DNA from: Chamaelirium japonicum
Taxonomy: Eukaryota; Streptophyta; Magnoliopsida; Liliales; Melanthiaceae
NCBI GenBank assembly: GCA_947650365.1
Contig: CANTAL010000197.1
Coordinates: 1-64,000 of the forward strand
DNA: 64,000 nt
Direction of reading: 5' to 3'
Positions 14,501-26,263 of the stretch are shown here, one piece after another (position 1 is the first letter of the stretch; the number at the start of each line of letters is the position of its first letter). A model generated the notes under the pieces. It saw only the letters and a program-made list of their open reading frames with translations. It had not been told where the DNA came from and did no database searches. Both the position numbers and the translations under genes were made by a program.

Positions 14501-15036
14501 TTAGAATGGATCGTACGAATGAATTAGAATGGATCGTATGAATGAATTAGAATAGATCGTGCGAATGAATTAGAATGGATTGTACGAATGAAATAGAATG
14601 GATACATTCGTGCGAAAGAATTAGAATGGATTGTATGAATGAATTAGAATAGATCGTACAAATTAATTAAAATGGATCGTGCGAATGAATTAGAATGGAT
14701 CATACGAATGAATTAGAATGGATACATTCGTGCGAATGAATAAGAATGGATCGTACGAATGAGTAAGAATGGATCATACGAATGAGTAAGAATGGATCGT
14801 ACGAATGAAATAGAATGGATCGTACGAATGAATTAGAATGGATCATGCTAATGAATTAGAATAGATCGTATGAAAGAATTAGAATAGATTGTGCGAATAA
14901 ATTAGAATGGATCGTACGAAGGAATTAGAATGGATCGTACGTTATGAATGAATTAGAATGGATCGTATGTATGAATTAGAATGGATACATTCATGGGAAT
15001 GAATTAGCATGGATCATACGAAAGAATTAGAATGGA
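11565..15036 (+). repeat. Long forward satellite block F8
   Basis: 3.5 kb of forward monomers, GGGTGG markers at 11808 and 12905, repeated GAGTAAG/GAAATAG runs near 13100-13200 and 14040-14160. It ends with the same CGTACGTTATG, CATGGG phrase as F4. Confidence 0.94.
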
Positions 15037-15049
15037 TCCATTCTAATTC
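15024..15049. repeat. Perfect 26-bp palindrome (GGATCC type)
   Basis: GAATTAGAATGGA and its reverse complement joined at GATC, centre 15036/15037. It has the same composition and left flank as the switch at 7122. Confidence 0.96.
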
Positions 15050-16489
15050 ATTCGTACGATCTATTCTAATTCATTCAAACGATCAATTCTAATTCATTCA
15101 TACGATCCATTCTAATTCATTCACACGAATGTATCCATTCTAATTCATTCGTACGATCCATTCTAATTCATTCATATGAACCATTCTAATTCATTCGCAC
15201 GATCCATTCTATTTCATTCTAATTCATTCGCACGATCCATTCTAATTCATTCATACGATTTATTCTAATTCATTCGTACGATCCATTCTAATTCATTCGC
15301 ATGATCCATTCTAATTCATTCATACCATCCATTCTAATTCTTTCGTACAAATGTATCCAATCAAATTCATTCGTATGATCCACTTTAATTCCTTCGTATG
15401 ATCCATTCTAATTCATTCGCATGAATGTATCCATTCTAATTCATTCTTACGAAAAATTCATTCATACGATCCATTCTAATTCATACGTACGATCCATTCT
15501 AATTCATTCATACGATCCAATCTAATTCATTCATATGATACATTCTAATTCATTCGCATGAATGTATCTATTCTAATTCATTCATACGATCCATTCTAAT
15601 TCATTCACACAATCTATTCTAATTCATTCGTACGATCCATTCTAATTCATTCGCACGATCCATTCTAATTCATTTGCACGATCCATTCTAATTCATTCAA
15701 ACAATCCATTCTAATTCTTTTGCACGAATGTATCCATTCTAATTCATTTGTACAATCCATTCTAATTCTTTCGTACGATCCATTCTAATTCATTCGCACG
15801 AATGTATCCATTCTAATTCCTTCGTACGATCCATTCTAATTCATTCGCACGAATGTATCCATTCTAATTCATTCGTACGATCCATTCTACTTAATTTGTA
15901 CAATCAGTTCTAATTCATTCGTACGATCCATTCTAATTAATTCGCACGATCCATTGTAATTCATTCGCACGATCCATTCTAATTCATTCATACAATCCAT
16001 TCTAATTCTTTCGCACAAATGTATCCATTCTAATTCATTCGTATGATCCACCCTAACTCCTTCGTATGATTTATTCTAATTCATTCGCACGAATGTATCC
16101 AATCTAATTCATTCGTACGAAAAATTCATTCATACGATCCATTCTAATTCATTCGTACGATCCATTATAATTCATACGTACGATCCATTCTAATTCATTC
16201 ATACGATCCAATCTAATTCATTCATACGATCCTTTCTAATTCACTCGCACAAATGTATCCATTCTAATTCATTCGTACGATCCATTCTAATTCATTCGCA
16301 CAATTTATTATAATTCATTCGTACGATCCATTCTAATTCATTCCTACGATCCGTTCTAATTCATACGTACGATACATTCTAATCCATTCTAATTCATTCG
16401 TACGATCCTCCCTAATTCCTTCATATGAACCATTCTAATACATTCGTACGATCCATTCTAATTCATTCATTCATACGATCCAATTCATA
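15037..16489 (-). repeat. Reverse satellite block R8
   Basis: About 61 reverse monomers, with two closely similar stretches around 15340-15560 and 16000-16240 (both contain an unusual TACGAAAAATTC join near 15450 and 16117), so an internal duplication of about 0.67 kb is likely. Confidence 0.92.
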
Positions 16490-17352
16490 CGTGCGAATGA
16501 ATTAGAATGGATCGTATGAATGAATTCGAATGGATCGTACGAAGGAATTAGAGTGGATCGTACGAATGAATTAGAATGGATACATTCGTGCGAAAGAATT
16601 AGAATGGATTGTATAAATGAATTAGAATGGATCGTATGAATGAATTAGAATGGATCGTGCGAATGAATTAGAATGGATCGTACAAATGATCTAGAATGGA
16701 TCGTATAAATGAATTAGAATGGATCGTGCGAATGAATTAGAATGGATCATACGTATGAATTAGAATGGATATATTCGTGCGAATGGATTAGAATGGATCA
16801 TACGAATGAGTAAGAATGTATCGTACGAATGAATTAGAATAGATCGTATGAATAAATTAGATTTGATCGGAATGGATCGTACGAATGAATTAGAATGGAT
16901 ACATTCATGCGAATGAATTAGAATGGATCGTATGAATGAATTAGATTGGATCGTATGAATGAATTAGAATGGATCGTACATATGAATTAGAATGGATTCA
17001 TTCATGGGAATGAATTAGAATGGATCGTACGTAGAATGGATCGTGCGAATGAATTAGAATGGATCATACGAATGAATAAGAATAGATTGTGCGAATGAAT
17101 TAGAATGGATCGTACGAATGAATTAGAATGGATACAGTCGTGCGAATGAATTGGAATAGATCGTATGAGTAAACTAAAATGGATCGCATGAATGAATTAG
17201 AATGAATCGTACGAATGAATTAGAATAGATCGTATGAATGAATTAGAATGGATCATACGAAGGAAATAGGGTGGATCGTACGAATGAATTAGAATGGATA
17301 CATTCATGCGAAAGAATTAGAATGGATCGTACGAATGAATTAGAATGGATTG
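16490..17352 (+). repeat. Forward satellite block F9
   Basis: About 36 forward monomers with a shortened monomer near 17030 (CGTACGTAGAATGG). It ends in the spaced dyad at 17333-17379. Confidence 0.9.
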
Positions 17353-17379
17353 TACGAATGTATCCATTCTAATTCATTC
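17333..17379. repeat. Inverted repeat, 18-bp perfect arms, 11-bp spacer
   Basis: GAATGAATTAGAATGGAT at 17333-17350 faces its exact complement at 17362-17379. The spacer TGTACGAATGT combines the end of a forward monomer with the start of a reverse 28-mer. Confidence 0.94.
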
Positions 17380-17477
17380 CTTTGTGCGATCCATTCTAAT
17401 TCATTCGGACGATCCATTCTTACTCATTTGTACGATCCTTTCTAATTCATACGTACGATCCATTCTAATTCTCGTAC
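17353..17477 (-). repeat. Short reverse block R9
   Basis: Five reverse monomers. The right edge (TTCTCGTACGATACATTCG) is irregular and joins into a forward 28-mer. Confidence 0.87.
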
Positions 17478-18244
17478 GATACATTCGTGCGAATGAATTA
17501 GAAAGGATCACACGAAGGAATTAGGGTGGATCGTATGAATGAATTAGAATGGATACATTCGTGCGAAAGAATTAGAATGGATTGTATGAATGAATTAGAA
17601 TGGTTCGTATGAATGAATTAGAATGGATCGTGCGAATGAATTAGAATGGATCATATGAATGAATTAGAATGGATCGTATGAATGAATTAGAATGGATCGT
17701 GCGAATGAATTAGAATGGATCGTACGAGTGAATTAGAATGGATATATTCGTGCGAATGAATTAGAATGGATCGTACGAATGAATTAGAATGGATCGTGTG
17801 AATGAATTAGAATGGATCGTACGAATGATTTAGAATGGATATATTTGTGAGAATGAATTAGAATGGATCGTACGAATGAGTAAGAATGGATCGTACGAAT
17901 GAAATAGAATGGATCGTACGAATGAATTAGAATGGATCGTGCTAATGAATTAGATTGGATCGTACGAATGAATTGGAATAGATTGTGCGAATGAATTAGA
18001 ATGGATCATACGAATGAATTAGAATGGATCGTATGAATGAATTAGAATGGATCATGCGAATGAATTAGAATGGATCACACGAATAAACTAGAATGGATAC
18101 ATTCGAGCGAATGAATTAGAATGGATCGTACGAATGAGTAAGAATGGAACGTACGAATGAATTAGAATGGATCGTAAGAATGAAATAGAATGGATACATT
18201 CGTGCAAAAGAATTAGAATGGATTGTACGAATGAGTTAGAATTG
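17478..18244 (+). repeat. Forward satellite block F10
   Basis: About 32 forward monomers with a GGGTGG marker near 17525 and one GAGTAAG/GAAATAG/GTGCTAATG phrase. It closes with TTAGAAT, a 6-bp spacer and ATTCTAA at 18236-18255. Confidence 0.92.
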
Positions 18245-18537
18245 ATCTATTCTAATTCATTCGCACGATCCATACTAATTCATTCGCACGTATGTATCCA
18301 TTCTAATTCATTCGTACGATCCATTCTAATTCATTCATACAATCCATTCTAATTCATTCGTACGATACATTCTAATTTATTTGCACGATCCATTCTAATT
18401 CATTCGCACGAATGTATCCATTCTAATTCATTCGTACGATCCATTCTAATTCATTCGCACGATCCAATCTAATTCATTCACACGATCCATTCTAATTCAT
18501 TCGTACGATCCATTCTATTTCATTCTAATTCATTCGT
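18245..18537 (-). repeat. Short reverse block R10
   Basis: About 12 reverse monomers, bounded on both sides by dyads. Confidence 0.9.
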
Positions 18538-18554
18538 ATGAATGAATTAGAATG
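18521..18554. repeat. Inverted repeat, 15-bp arms, GTAT spacer
   Basis: CATTCTAATTCATTC and its exact complement flank GTAT, a mutated form of the GTAC tetramer at which this class of reverse-to-forward switch occurs. Confidence 0.94.
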
Positions 18555-19115
18555 GATCGTGCGAATGAATTAGAATGGATCGTACGAATGAATTAGAATG
18601 GATCGTACGAATGAATTAGAATGGATCGTGCAAATGAATTAGAATGGATCGTACGAATGAATTAGAATGGATACATTCGTGCGAAAGAATTTGAATGGAT
18701 CGTACGAATAAGTAAGAATGGATCGTACAAATGAAATAGAATGGATCGTATGAATGAATTATAATAGATCGTGCCAATGAATTAGAATGGATAGTACGAA
18801 TGAATTAGAATAGATTGTGCTAATGAATTAGAATGGATCGTACGAATGAATTAGAATGGATACATTCGTGAGAAGGAATTAGAATGGTTCGTATGAATGG
18901 ATCGTACGAAGGAATTAGAATGAATTAGAATGGATACATTCGTGCGAATAAATTAGAATGGATCGTACGAATGGATTAGAATGGATCGTGCAAATGAATT
19001 AGAATGGATACATTCGTGCGAATGAATTAGAATGGATCATATGAATAAATTAGATTGGATCGTATGAATGAATTAGAATGTATCGTACGAATGAATTAGA
19101 ATGAATTAGAATGGA
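18538..19115 (+). repeat. Forward satellite block F11
   Basis: About 24 forward monomers; shortened repeats near 18895-18930 and 19100. It ends at a GGATCC-type switch. Confidence 0.91.
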
Positions 19116-19128
19116 TCCATTCTAATTC
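19103..19128. repeat. Perfect 26-bp palindrome (GGATCC type)
   Basis: Centre 19115/19116, same 13-bp half as at 7122 and 15036. Here the left flank is a shortened GAATGAATTA monomer, so this copy does not share the CATGGG approach seen at the others. Confidence 0.96.
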
Positions 19129-19491
19129 CATCGTACGATCTATTCTAATTCATTCCCATCAATGTATCCATTCTAATTCATATGTACGATCCATTCTAAT
19201 TCATTCATAACGTACGATCCATTCTAATTCCTTCGTATGATCCATTCTATTTCATTCGTATGATCCATTCTAATTCCTTCGTACGATCCAATCTAATTCA
19301 TTCCCATGAATGTATCCATTCTAATTCATACATACGATCCATTCAAAATCATTCATACGATCCATTCTAATTCATTCGCATGAATGTATCCATTCTAATT
19401 CATTCGTACGATCCATTCTAATTCATTCACACAATCTATTCTAATTCATTCGTGCGATCTATTCTAATACTTTCCAATTCATTCGCACGAT
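19116..19491 (-). repeat. Reverse satellite block R11
   Basis: About 16 reverse monomers, including two CCCAT(C/G)AATGTATCC 28-mers, which mirror the forward CATGGG 28-mer. The right edge is CGCACGATTGTATG. Confidence 0.9.
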
Positions 19492-20088
19492 TGTATGAAT
19501 GAATTAGAATGGATCGTACGAATGAATTAGAGTAGATTGTGCAAATGAATTAGAATGGATCGTACGAACGAATAAGAATCAAGGAATTCGAATGGTTCGT
19601 ACGAATGAATTAGAATAAATTGTGCGAATGAATTAGAATGGATCGTACGAATGAATGGATCATACGAATGAATTAGAATAGATACATTCGTGCGAATGAA
19701 TTAGAATGGATCGTACGAATGAGTAAGAATGGATCGTACGAATGAAATAGAATGGATCATACGAATGAATTAGAATGAATCGTGCTAATGAATTAGAATG
19801 TATCGTACGAATGAATTAGAATACATTGTGCGAATGAATTAGAATGGATCGTGCAAATGAATTAGAATGGATCGTACAAAGAAATTAGAATGGATCGTAC
19901 GAATGAATTAGAATGGATACATTCATGCGAATGAATTAGAATGGATGGTATGAATGAATTAGAATGGACCGTCTGAATGAATTCGAATGGATCATACGAA
20001 TTAATTAGAATGGATACATTCGTGCGAATGAATTAGAATGGATCGTACGAATGAATTTGAATGGATCGTGCAAATGAATTAGAATAGA
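19492..20088 (+). repeat. Forward satellite block F12
   Basis: About 25 forward monomers with a damaged one near 19570 (GAATCAAGGAATTCG). Switch at 20077-20100: AATTAGAAT, 6-bp spacer, ATTCTAATT. Confidence 0.9.
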
Positions 20089-21400
20089 TCCATTCTAATT
20101 AATAGAATTCATACGTACGATCCATTCTAATTCATTCATTCGTGCATACGATCCGTTCTAATTCATTCGCATGATCCAATCTAATTCATTCCCACGATCC
20201 ATTCTAATTCATTTGTACGATCCATTCTATTTCATTTGTACGATCCATTCTAATTCATTTGCACAATCCATTCTAATTCATTCATACAATCCATTCTAAT
20301 TCTTTTGCATAAATGTATCCATTCTAATTCCTTCGTACAATCCATTCTAATTCCTTCGTATGATCCATTCTAATTCATTCGCACGAATGTATCCATTCTA
20401 ATTCATTCGTATGATCCATTCGAATTCATTCATACGATCCATTCTAATTCATTCATACGATCCATTCTAATTCATTGGCACGAATGTATCCATTCTAATT
20501 TATTCGTACGATCCATTCTAATTCCTTCATACGATCCATTCTAATTCATTCGTACGATCCATTCTAATTCCTTCGTATAATCCATTCTAATTCCTTCGTA
20601 CGATCCATTCTAATTCATTCGCACGAATGTATCTATTCTAATTCGTTCGTACGATCCATTCGAATTAATTCATACGATCCATTCTAATTCATTTATACGA
20701 TCCATTCTAATTCATTCGCACGAATGTATCCATTCTAATTCATTCGTACGATCCATTCTAGTTCCTTCGTACGATCCATTCTAATTCCTTCGTACGATCC
20801 TTTCTAATTTATTTGCATGATCCATTCTAATTCATTAATACAATCCATTCTATCTCTTTTGCACGAATGTATCCATTCTAATTCATTCGTATGATCTATT
20901 ATAATTCCTTCGTACGATCCATTCTAATTCATTCCCATGAATGTATGCATTCTAATTCATTCATACGATCCAATCTAATTCATTCATACGATCCATTCTA
21001 ATTCATTCGCATGAATGTATCCATTCTAATTCATTCGTACGATCCATTCGAATTCATTCGCACAATCTATTCTAATTCATTCGTACGATCCATTCTAATT
21101 CATTACCACGATCCATTCAAATTCATTCGTACGATCGATTCTATTTCATTCGTACGATCCATTCTTTCTTATTCGTACGATCCATTCTAATTCATTCGCA
21201 CGAATGTATCCATTCTAATTCATTCGTACGATCCATTCATTCGTACGATCCATTATAATTCATACGCACAATCTATTCTAATTCATTCGTACAATCTATT
21301 CTAATTCCTTCATTCTTATTCATTCGTACGATCCATTCTAATTCATTCGCACAATCTATTCTAATTCATTCGTACGATCCATTCTAATTCATTCATACAA
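20089..21400 (-). repeat. Reverse block R12; its right part is a partial 3.33-kb repeat copy
   Basis: 1.3 kb of reverse monomers. From about 20812 the private variants (ATTACCACG at 21102, CATTCTTTC, the short CCATTCATTCG join, CATTATAATTCATACGCAC) recur in the same order 3.31-3.33 kb downstream up to 24735, differing by whole monomers. This is the left end of the 3.33-kb higher-order array. Confidence 0.92.
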
Positions 21401-21798
21401 TCGTGCAAATGAATTAGAATGTATTAGAATGGATCATACGAATGAATTAGAATAGATTGTGCGAATGAATTAGAATTGATCGTACGAATGAATTAGAATG
21501 GATACATTCGTGCGAATGAATTAGAATGGATCGTATAAATGAATTAGGTTGGATCGTATGAATGAATTAGAATGGATCGTACGTATGAATTAGAATGGAT
21601 ACATTCATGGGAATAAATAAGAATGGATCATACGAAGGAATTAGAATGGATCATATGAATGAAATAGAATAGATCGTACAAAGGAATTAGAATGGATCGT
21701 ATGTTATGAATGAATTAGAATGGATCGTACGTATGAATTAGAATGGAAACATTCATGGGAATGAATTAGAATGGATCGTACGAAGGAATTAGAATGGA
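21401..21798 (+). repeat. Forward satellite block F13
   Basis: 17 forward monomers beginning AAATGAATTAGAATGTATTAG, identical in layout to F15 at 24736. It carries the CGTACGTATG and CATGGG phrase and ends in a GGATCC palindrome. Confidence 0.93.
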
Positions 21799-21811
21799 TC
21801 CATTCTAATTC
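21786..21811. repeat. Perfect 26-bp palindrome (GGATCC type)
   Basis: Centre 21798/21799. The left flank AAACATTCATGGG is shared with the copy at 25130; the right flank starts with the same shortened monomer as at 7123. Confidence 0.96.
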
Positions 21812-22641
21812 ATTCTAATTCATTCGTATGATCCATTCTAATTCATTCAAACGATCCATTCTAATTCATTCATACGATCAAATCTAATTCATTCATACGA
21901 TCCATTCTAATTCATTCGCACGAATGTATCCATTCTAATTCATTAGCACGATCCATTCTAATTCATTCATACGATCCATTCTAATTCATTCGCACGAATG
22001 TATCCATTCTATTTCATTCTTATTCCTACGTATGATCCATTCGTATGATCCATTCTAATTCCTTCGCAAGAATGTATCCATTTTAATTCATTCATACGAT
22101 CCATTCTAATTCATTCGCACAATCTATTCTAATTCATTCGTACGATCCATTCTAATTCATTAGCACGATCCATTCTAATTCATTCGTACGATCCATTCTA
22201 TTTCATTCGTACGATCCATTCTTACTCATTCGTACGATCCATTCTAATTCATTCGCACGAATATATCCATTCTAATTCATTCGTACGATCCATTCTAATT
22301 CATTCGCATGATCCATTCTAATTCATTCATACGATCCAATCTAATTCATTCGTATGATCTATTCTAATTCATTCGCACGATCCATTCTAATTCATTCATA
22401 CGATCCATTCTAATTCATTCATATAATCCATTCTAATTCTTTCGGACGAATGTATCTGTTCTAATTCATTCGTACGATCCACCCTAATTCCTTCTTATGA
22501 TCCATTCTAATTTATTCGCACAAATGTATCCATTCTTATTCATTCGTACGATCCATTCGAATTCATTCATACGATCCATTCTAATTCATTCATACGATCC
22601 ATTCTAATTCATTTATACGATACATTCTAATTCATTCGGAC
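21799..22641 (-). repeat. Reverse satellite block R13
   Basis: About 36 reverse monomers with a CCACCC marker near 22471. It exits through ACAAATGAAATAG, where ACAAATG can belong to either orientation. Confidence 0.92.
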
Positions 22642-22949
22642 AAATGAAATAGAATGGATCGTACGAATGAAATAGAATGGATCGTACGAATGAATTAGAA
22701 TGGATCGTACGAATGAATTAGATTGGATCGTACGAATGAATTAGAATGGATCGTACGAATGAATTAGAATGGATACATTCGTGCGAATGAATTAGAATGG
22801 ATACATTCGTGCGAATGAATTAGAATGGATCGTATGAATAAATTAGAATGGATCGTATGAATGAATTAGAATGGATCGTACGAATGAATTAGAATGGATA
22901 CATTTGTGCGAATGAATTAGAATGGATCGTGCGAATGAATTAGAATGGA
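22642..22949 (+). repeat. Forward satellite block F14
   Basis: 13 forward monomers opening with two GAAATAG monomers. Counterpart of 25973-26253. Confidence 0.92.
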
Positions 22950-22959
22950 TCCATTCTAA
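22940..22959. repeat. 20-bp palindrome (GGATCC type)
   Basis: TTAGAATGGA joined to TCCATTCTAA at GATC. The next bases (AACTC) break the symmetry, and the same break is present at 26254. Confidence 0.95.
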
Positions 22960-24735
22960 CTCATTCGTACAATCATTCTTATTCTTTTGCACGAATGTAT
23001 CCATTCTAATTAATTCGTACGATCCATTCTAATTCATTCGTACGATCCATTCTTACTCATTCGTACGATCCATTCTAATTCTTTCGCATGAATGTATCCA
23101 TTCTAATTCCTTCGAACGATCCATTCTAATTCATTCGCACGATCCATTCTAATTCATTCATACGATCCATTCTAATTCATTCGTACGATCCATTCTAATT
23201 CATTCGTACGATCCAATCTAATTCATTTGCACGATCCATTCTAATTTATTCATACGATCCATTCTAATTCATTCATATGATCCATTATAATTCATTCGTA
23301 CGATCCATTCTTACTCATTCGTACGATCCATTCTAATTCATTCGCACGAATGTATCCATTCTAATTCATTCGTACGATCCATTCTAATTCATTCGCACGA
23401 TCCATTCTAATTCATTCATACGATCCATTCTAATTCATTCATACAATCTATTCTAATTAATTCGTACGATCCATTCTAATTCCTTTGTACGATCCATTCT
23501 AATTCATTTGTACAATCCATTCTAATTCATTCGTACGATCCATTCTAATTCATTCGCACGATCCATTCTAATTCATTCGTACGATCCGTTCTAATTCATT
23601 CGTACGATCCAGTCTTACTCATTCGTACGATCCATTCTAATTCATTCGCACGAATGTATCCATTCTTACTCATTCCTTTGATCCATTCTAATTCATTCGC
23701 TTGAATGTATCCATTCTAATTCATTCGTATTCATTCGCACGATCCATTCTAATTCATTCATTCGTACGATCCATTCTAATTCATTCGCCCGATCCATTCT
23801 AATTTATTCATTTGATCCATTCTAATTCATTCATGCAATCCATTCTAATTCTTTCGCACGAATGTATCCATTCTAATTCATTCGTACGATCCACCCTAAT
23901 TCCTTTGTATGATCTATTCTAATTCATTCGAACGAATGTATCCATTCTAATTCATTCGTACGATCCATTCGAATTCATTCATACGATCCATTCTAATTCA
24001 TTTATACGATCCATTCTAATTCATTTGTACGAATGTATCCATTCTAATTCATTCATACGATCAATTCTAATTCCTTCGTATGATCCATTCTAATTCCTTC
24101 GTACGATCCATTCTAATTCATTTGCATGATCCATTCTAATTCATTCATACAATCCATTCTAATTCTTTTGCACGAATGTATCCATTCTAATTCATTCGTA
24201 TGATCTATTATAATTCCTTCGTATGATCCATTCTAATTCATTCCCATGAATGTATCCATTCTAATTCATACGTACGATCCATTCTAATTCATTCATACGA
24301 TCCACTCTAATTCAATCATATGATCCATTGTAATTTATTCGCACGAATGTATCCATTCTAATTCATTCGTACGATCCATTCTAATTCATTCGCACAATCT
24401 ATTCTAATTCATTCGTACGATCCATTCTAATTCATTACCACGATCCATTCTAATTCATTCGTACGATCCATTCTATTTTATTTGTACGATCCATTCTTTC
24501 TCATTCGTACGATCCATTCTAATTCATTCGCACGAATGTTTCCATTCTAATTCATTCGTACGATCCATTCATTCGTACGATCCATTATAATTCATACGCA
24601 CAATCTATTCTAATTCATTCGTACGATCCATTCTAATTCCTTCATTCTTATTCATTCATACGATCCATTCTAATTCATTCGCACAATCTATTCTAATTTA
24701 TTAGTACGATCCATTCTAATTCATTCATACAATCG
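22950..24735 (-). repeat. Reverse satellite block R14
   Basis: About 75 reverse monomers including CGCTTGAATG near 23698 and irregular joins near 23730 and 24570. Its distal part repeats the end of R12 (3.33 kb upstream). Confidence 0.93.
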
Positions 24736-25130
24736 TACAAATGAATTAGAATGTATTAGAATGGATCGTACGAATGAATTAGAATAGATTGTGCGAATGA
24801 ATTAGAATGGATCGTACGAATGAATTAGAATGGATACATTCGTGCGAATGAATTAGAATGGATCGCATGAATGAATTAGATTGGATCGTATGAATGAATT
24901 AGAATGGATCATATGTATGAATTAGAATGGATATATTCATGGGAATGAATTAGAATGGATCGTACGAAGGAATTAGAATGGATCATACGAATGAAATAGA
25001 ATGGATCGTACGAAGGAATTAGAATGGATCGTACGTTATGAATGAATTAGAATGGATCGTACGTATGAATTAGAATGGAAACATTCATGGGAATGAATTA
25101 GAATGGATCGTACGGAGGAAGTAGAATGGA
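24736..25130 (+). repeat. Forward satellite block F15
   Basis: Copy B equivalent of F13, beginning with the same AAATGAATTAGAATGTATTAG join and ending at a GGATCC switch. Confidence 0.93.
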
Positions 25131-25139
25131 TCCATTCTA
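25122..25139. repeat. 18-bp palindrome (GGATCC type)
   Basis: Copy of the palindrome at 21798 with one T-to-G change in the left arm (GAAGTAG for GAATTAG), which shortens the perfect core. This shows decay after duplication. Confidence 0.94.
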
Positions 25140-25972
25140 ATTCATTCTAATTCATTCGTACGATCTATTCTAATTCATCCATACGATCCATTCTAATTCA
25201 TTCATACGATCCAATCTAATTCATTCATACGATCCATTCTAATTCATTCGCACGAATGTATCCATTCTAATTCATTAGCATGATCTATTCTAATTCATTC
25301 ATACGATCTATTCTAATTCATTCGCACGAATGTATCCATTCTAATTCATTCTAATTCCTTTGTACGATCCATTCGTACGATCCATTCTAATTCCTTCGCA
25401 AGAATGTATCCATTTTAATTCATTCGTACGATCCATTCTAATTCATTCGCACAATCTTATCTAATTCATTCGTACGATCCATTCTAATTCATTAGCACGA
25501 TCCATTCTAATTTATTCGTACGATCCATTCTATCTCATTTGAACGATCCATTCTTACTCATTCGTACGATCCATTCTAATTCATTCGCACGAATGTATCC
25601 ATTCTAATTCATTCGTACGATCCTTTTTAATTCATTCGCACTATCCATTCTAATTCATTCATACAATACATTCTAATTCATTCGTACGATCCATTCTAAT
25701 TTATTCGCACGATCCATTTTATTTCATTCATACGATCAATTCTAATTCATTCATATAATCCATTCAAATTCTTTCGCACGAATGTATCCATTCTAATTCA
25801 TTTGTATGATCCACCCTAATTCCTTCTTATGATCCATTCTAATTCATTCGCACGAATGTATCCATTCTAATTCATTCGTACAATCCATTTGAATTCATTC
25901 ATACGATCCATTCTAATTCATTCATACGATCCATTCTAATTCATTCATACGATACATTCTAATTCATTCGCA
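25131..25972 (-). repeat. Reverse satellite block R15
   Basis: About 36 reverse monomers, copy B counterpart of R13. It leaves through the same CACAAATGAAATAG join. Confidence 0.92.
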
Positions 25973-26253
25973 CAAATGAAATAGAATGGATCATACGAAT
26001 GAAATAGAATGGATCGTATGAATGAATTAAAATGGATCGTGTGAATGAATTAGATTGGATCGTGCGAATGAATTAGAATGGATCGTACGAATGAATTAGA
26101 ATGGATACATTCGTGCGAAAGAATTAGAATGGATCGTGCGAATGAATTAGAATGGATTGTACGAATAAATTAGAATGGATCGTATGAATGAATTAAAATG
26201 AATACATACGTGCGAATGAGTTAGAATGGATCGTGCAAATGAATTAGAATGGA
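25973..26253 (+). repeat. Forward satellite block F16
   Basis: 12 forward monomers, 27 bp shorter than copy A's F14. The 28-bp shift in later offsets (3,332 to 3,304) fits loss of one 28-mer. Confidence 0.92.
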
Positions 26254-26263
26254 TCCATTCTAA
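26244..26263. repeat. 20-bp palindrome (GGATCC type)
   Basis: Centre 26253/26254. Identical core and identical symmetry break to the copy at 22949. Confidence 0.95.

Larger units (their letters stand above)
21401..24735. repeat. 3.33-kb higher-order repeat, copy A
   Basis: The segment runs F (21401-21798), R (21799-22641), F (22642-22949), R (22950-24735). Copy B, starting at 24736, has the same four blocks and matching switches at 25130, 25973 and 26253, so the offsets are 3,332, 3,332 and 3,304 bp. Shared oddities include GTATTAG at the start, AAACATTCATGGG, AACTCATTCGTACAAT and CGCTTGAATG. The orientation switches were therefore duplicated together with the sequence, not formed independently. 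Confidence 0.9.

Noticed and set aside
18167..18352. Open frame of 61 codons on the plus strand
   Set aside because: It crosses the forward-to-reverse switch at 18244 and is repeat translation on both sides.
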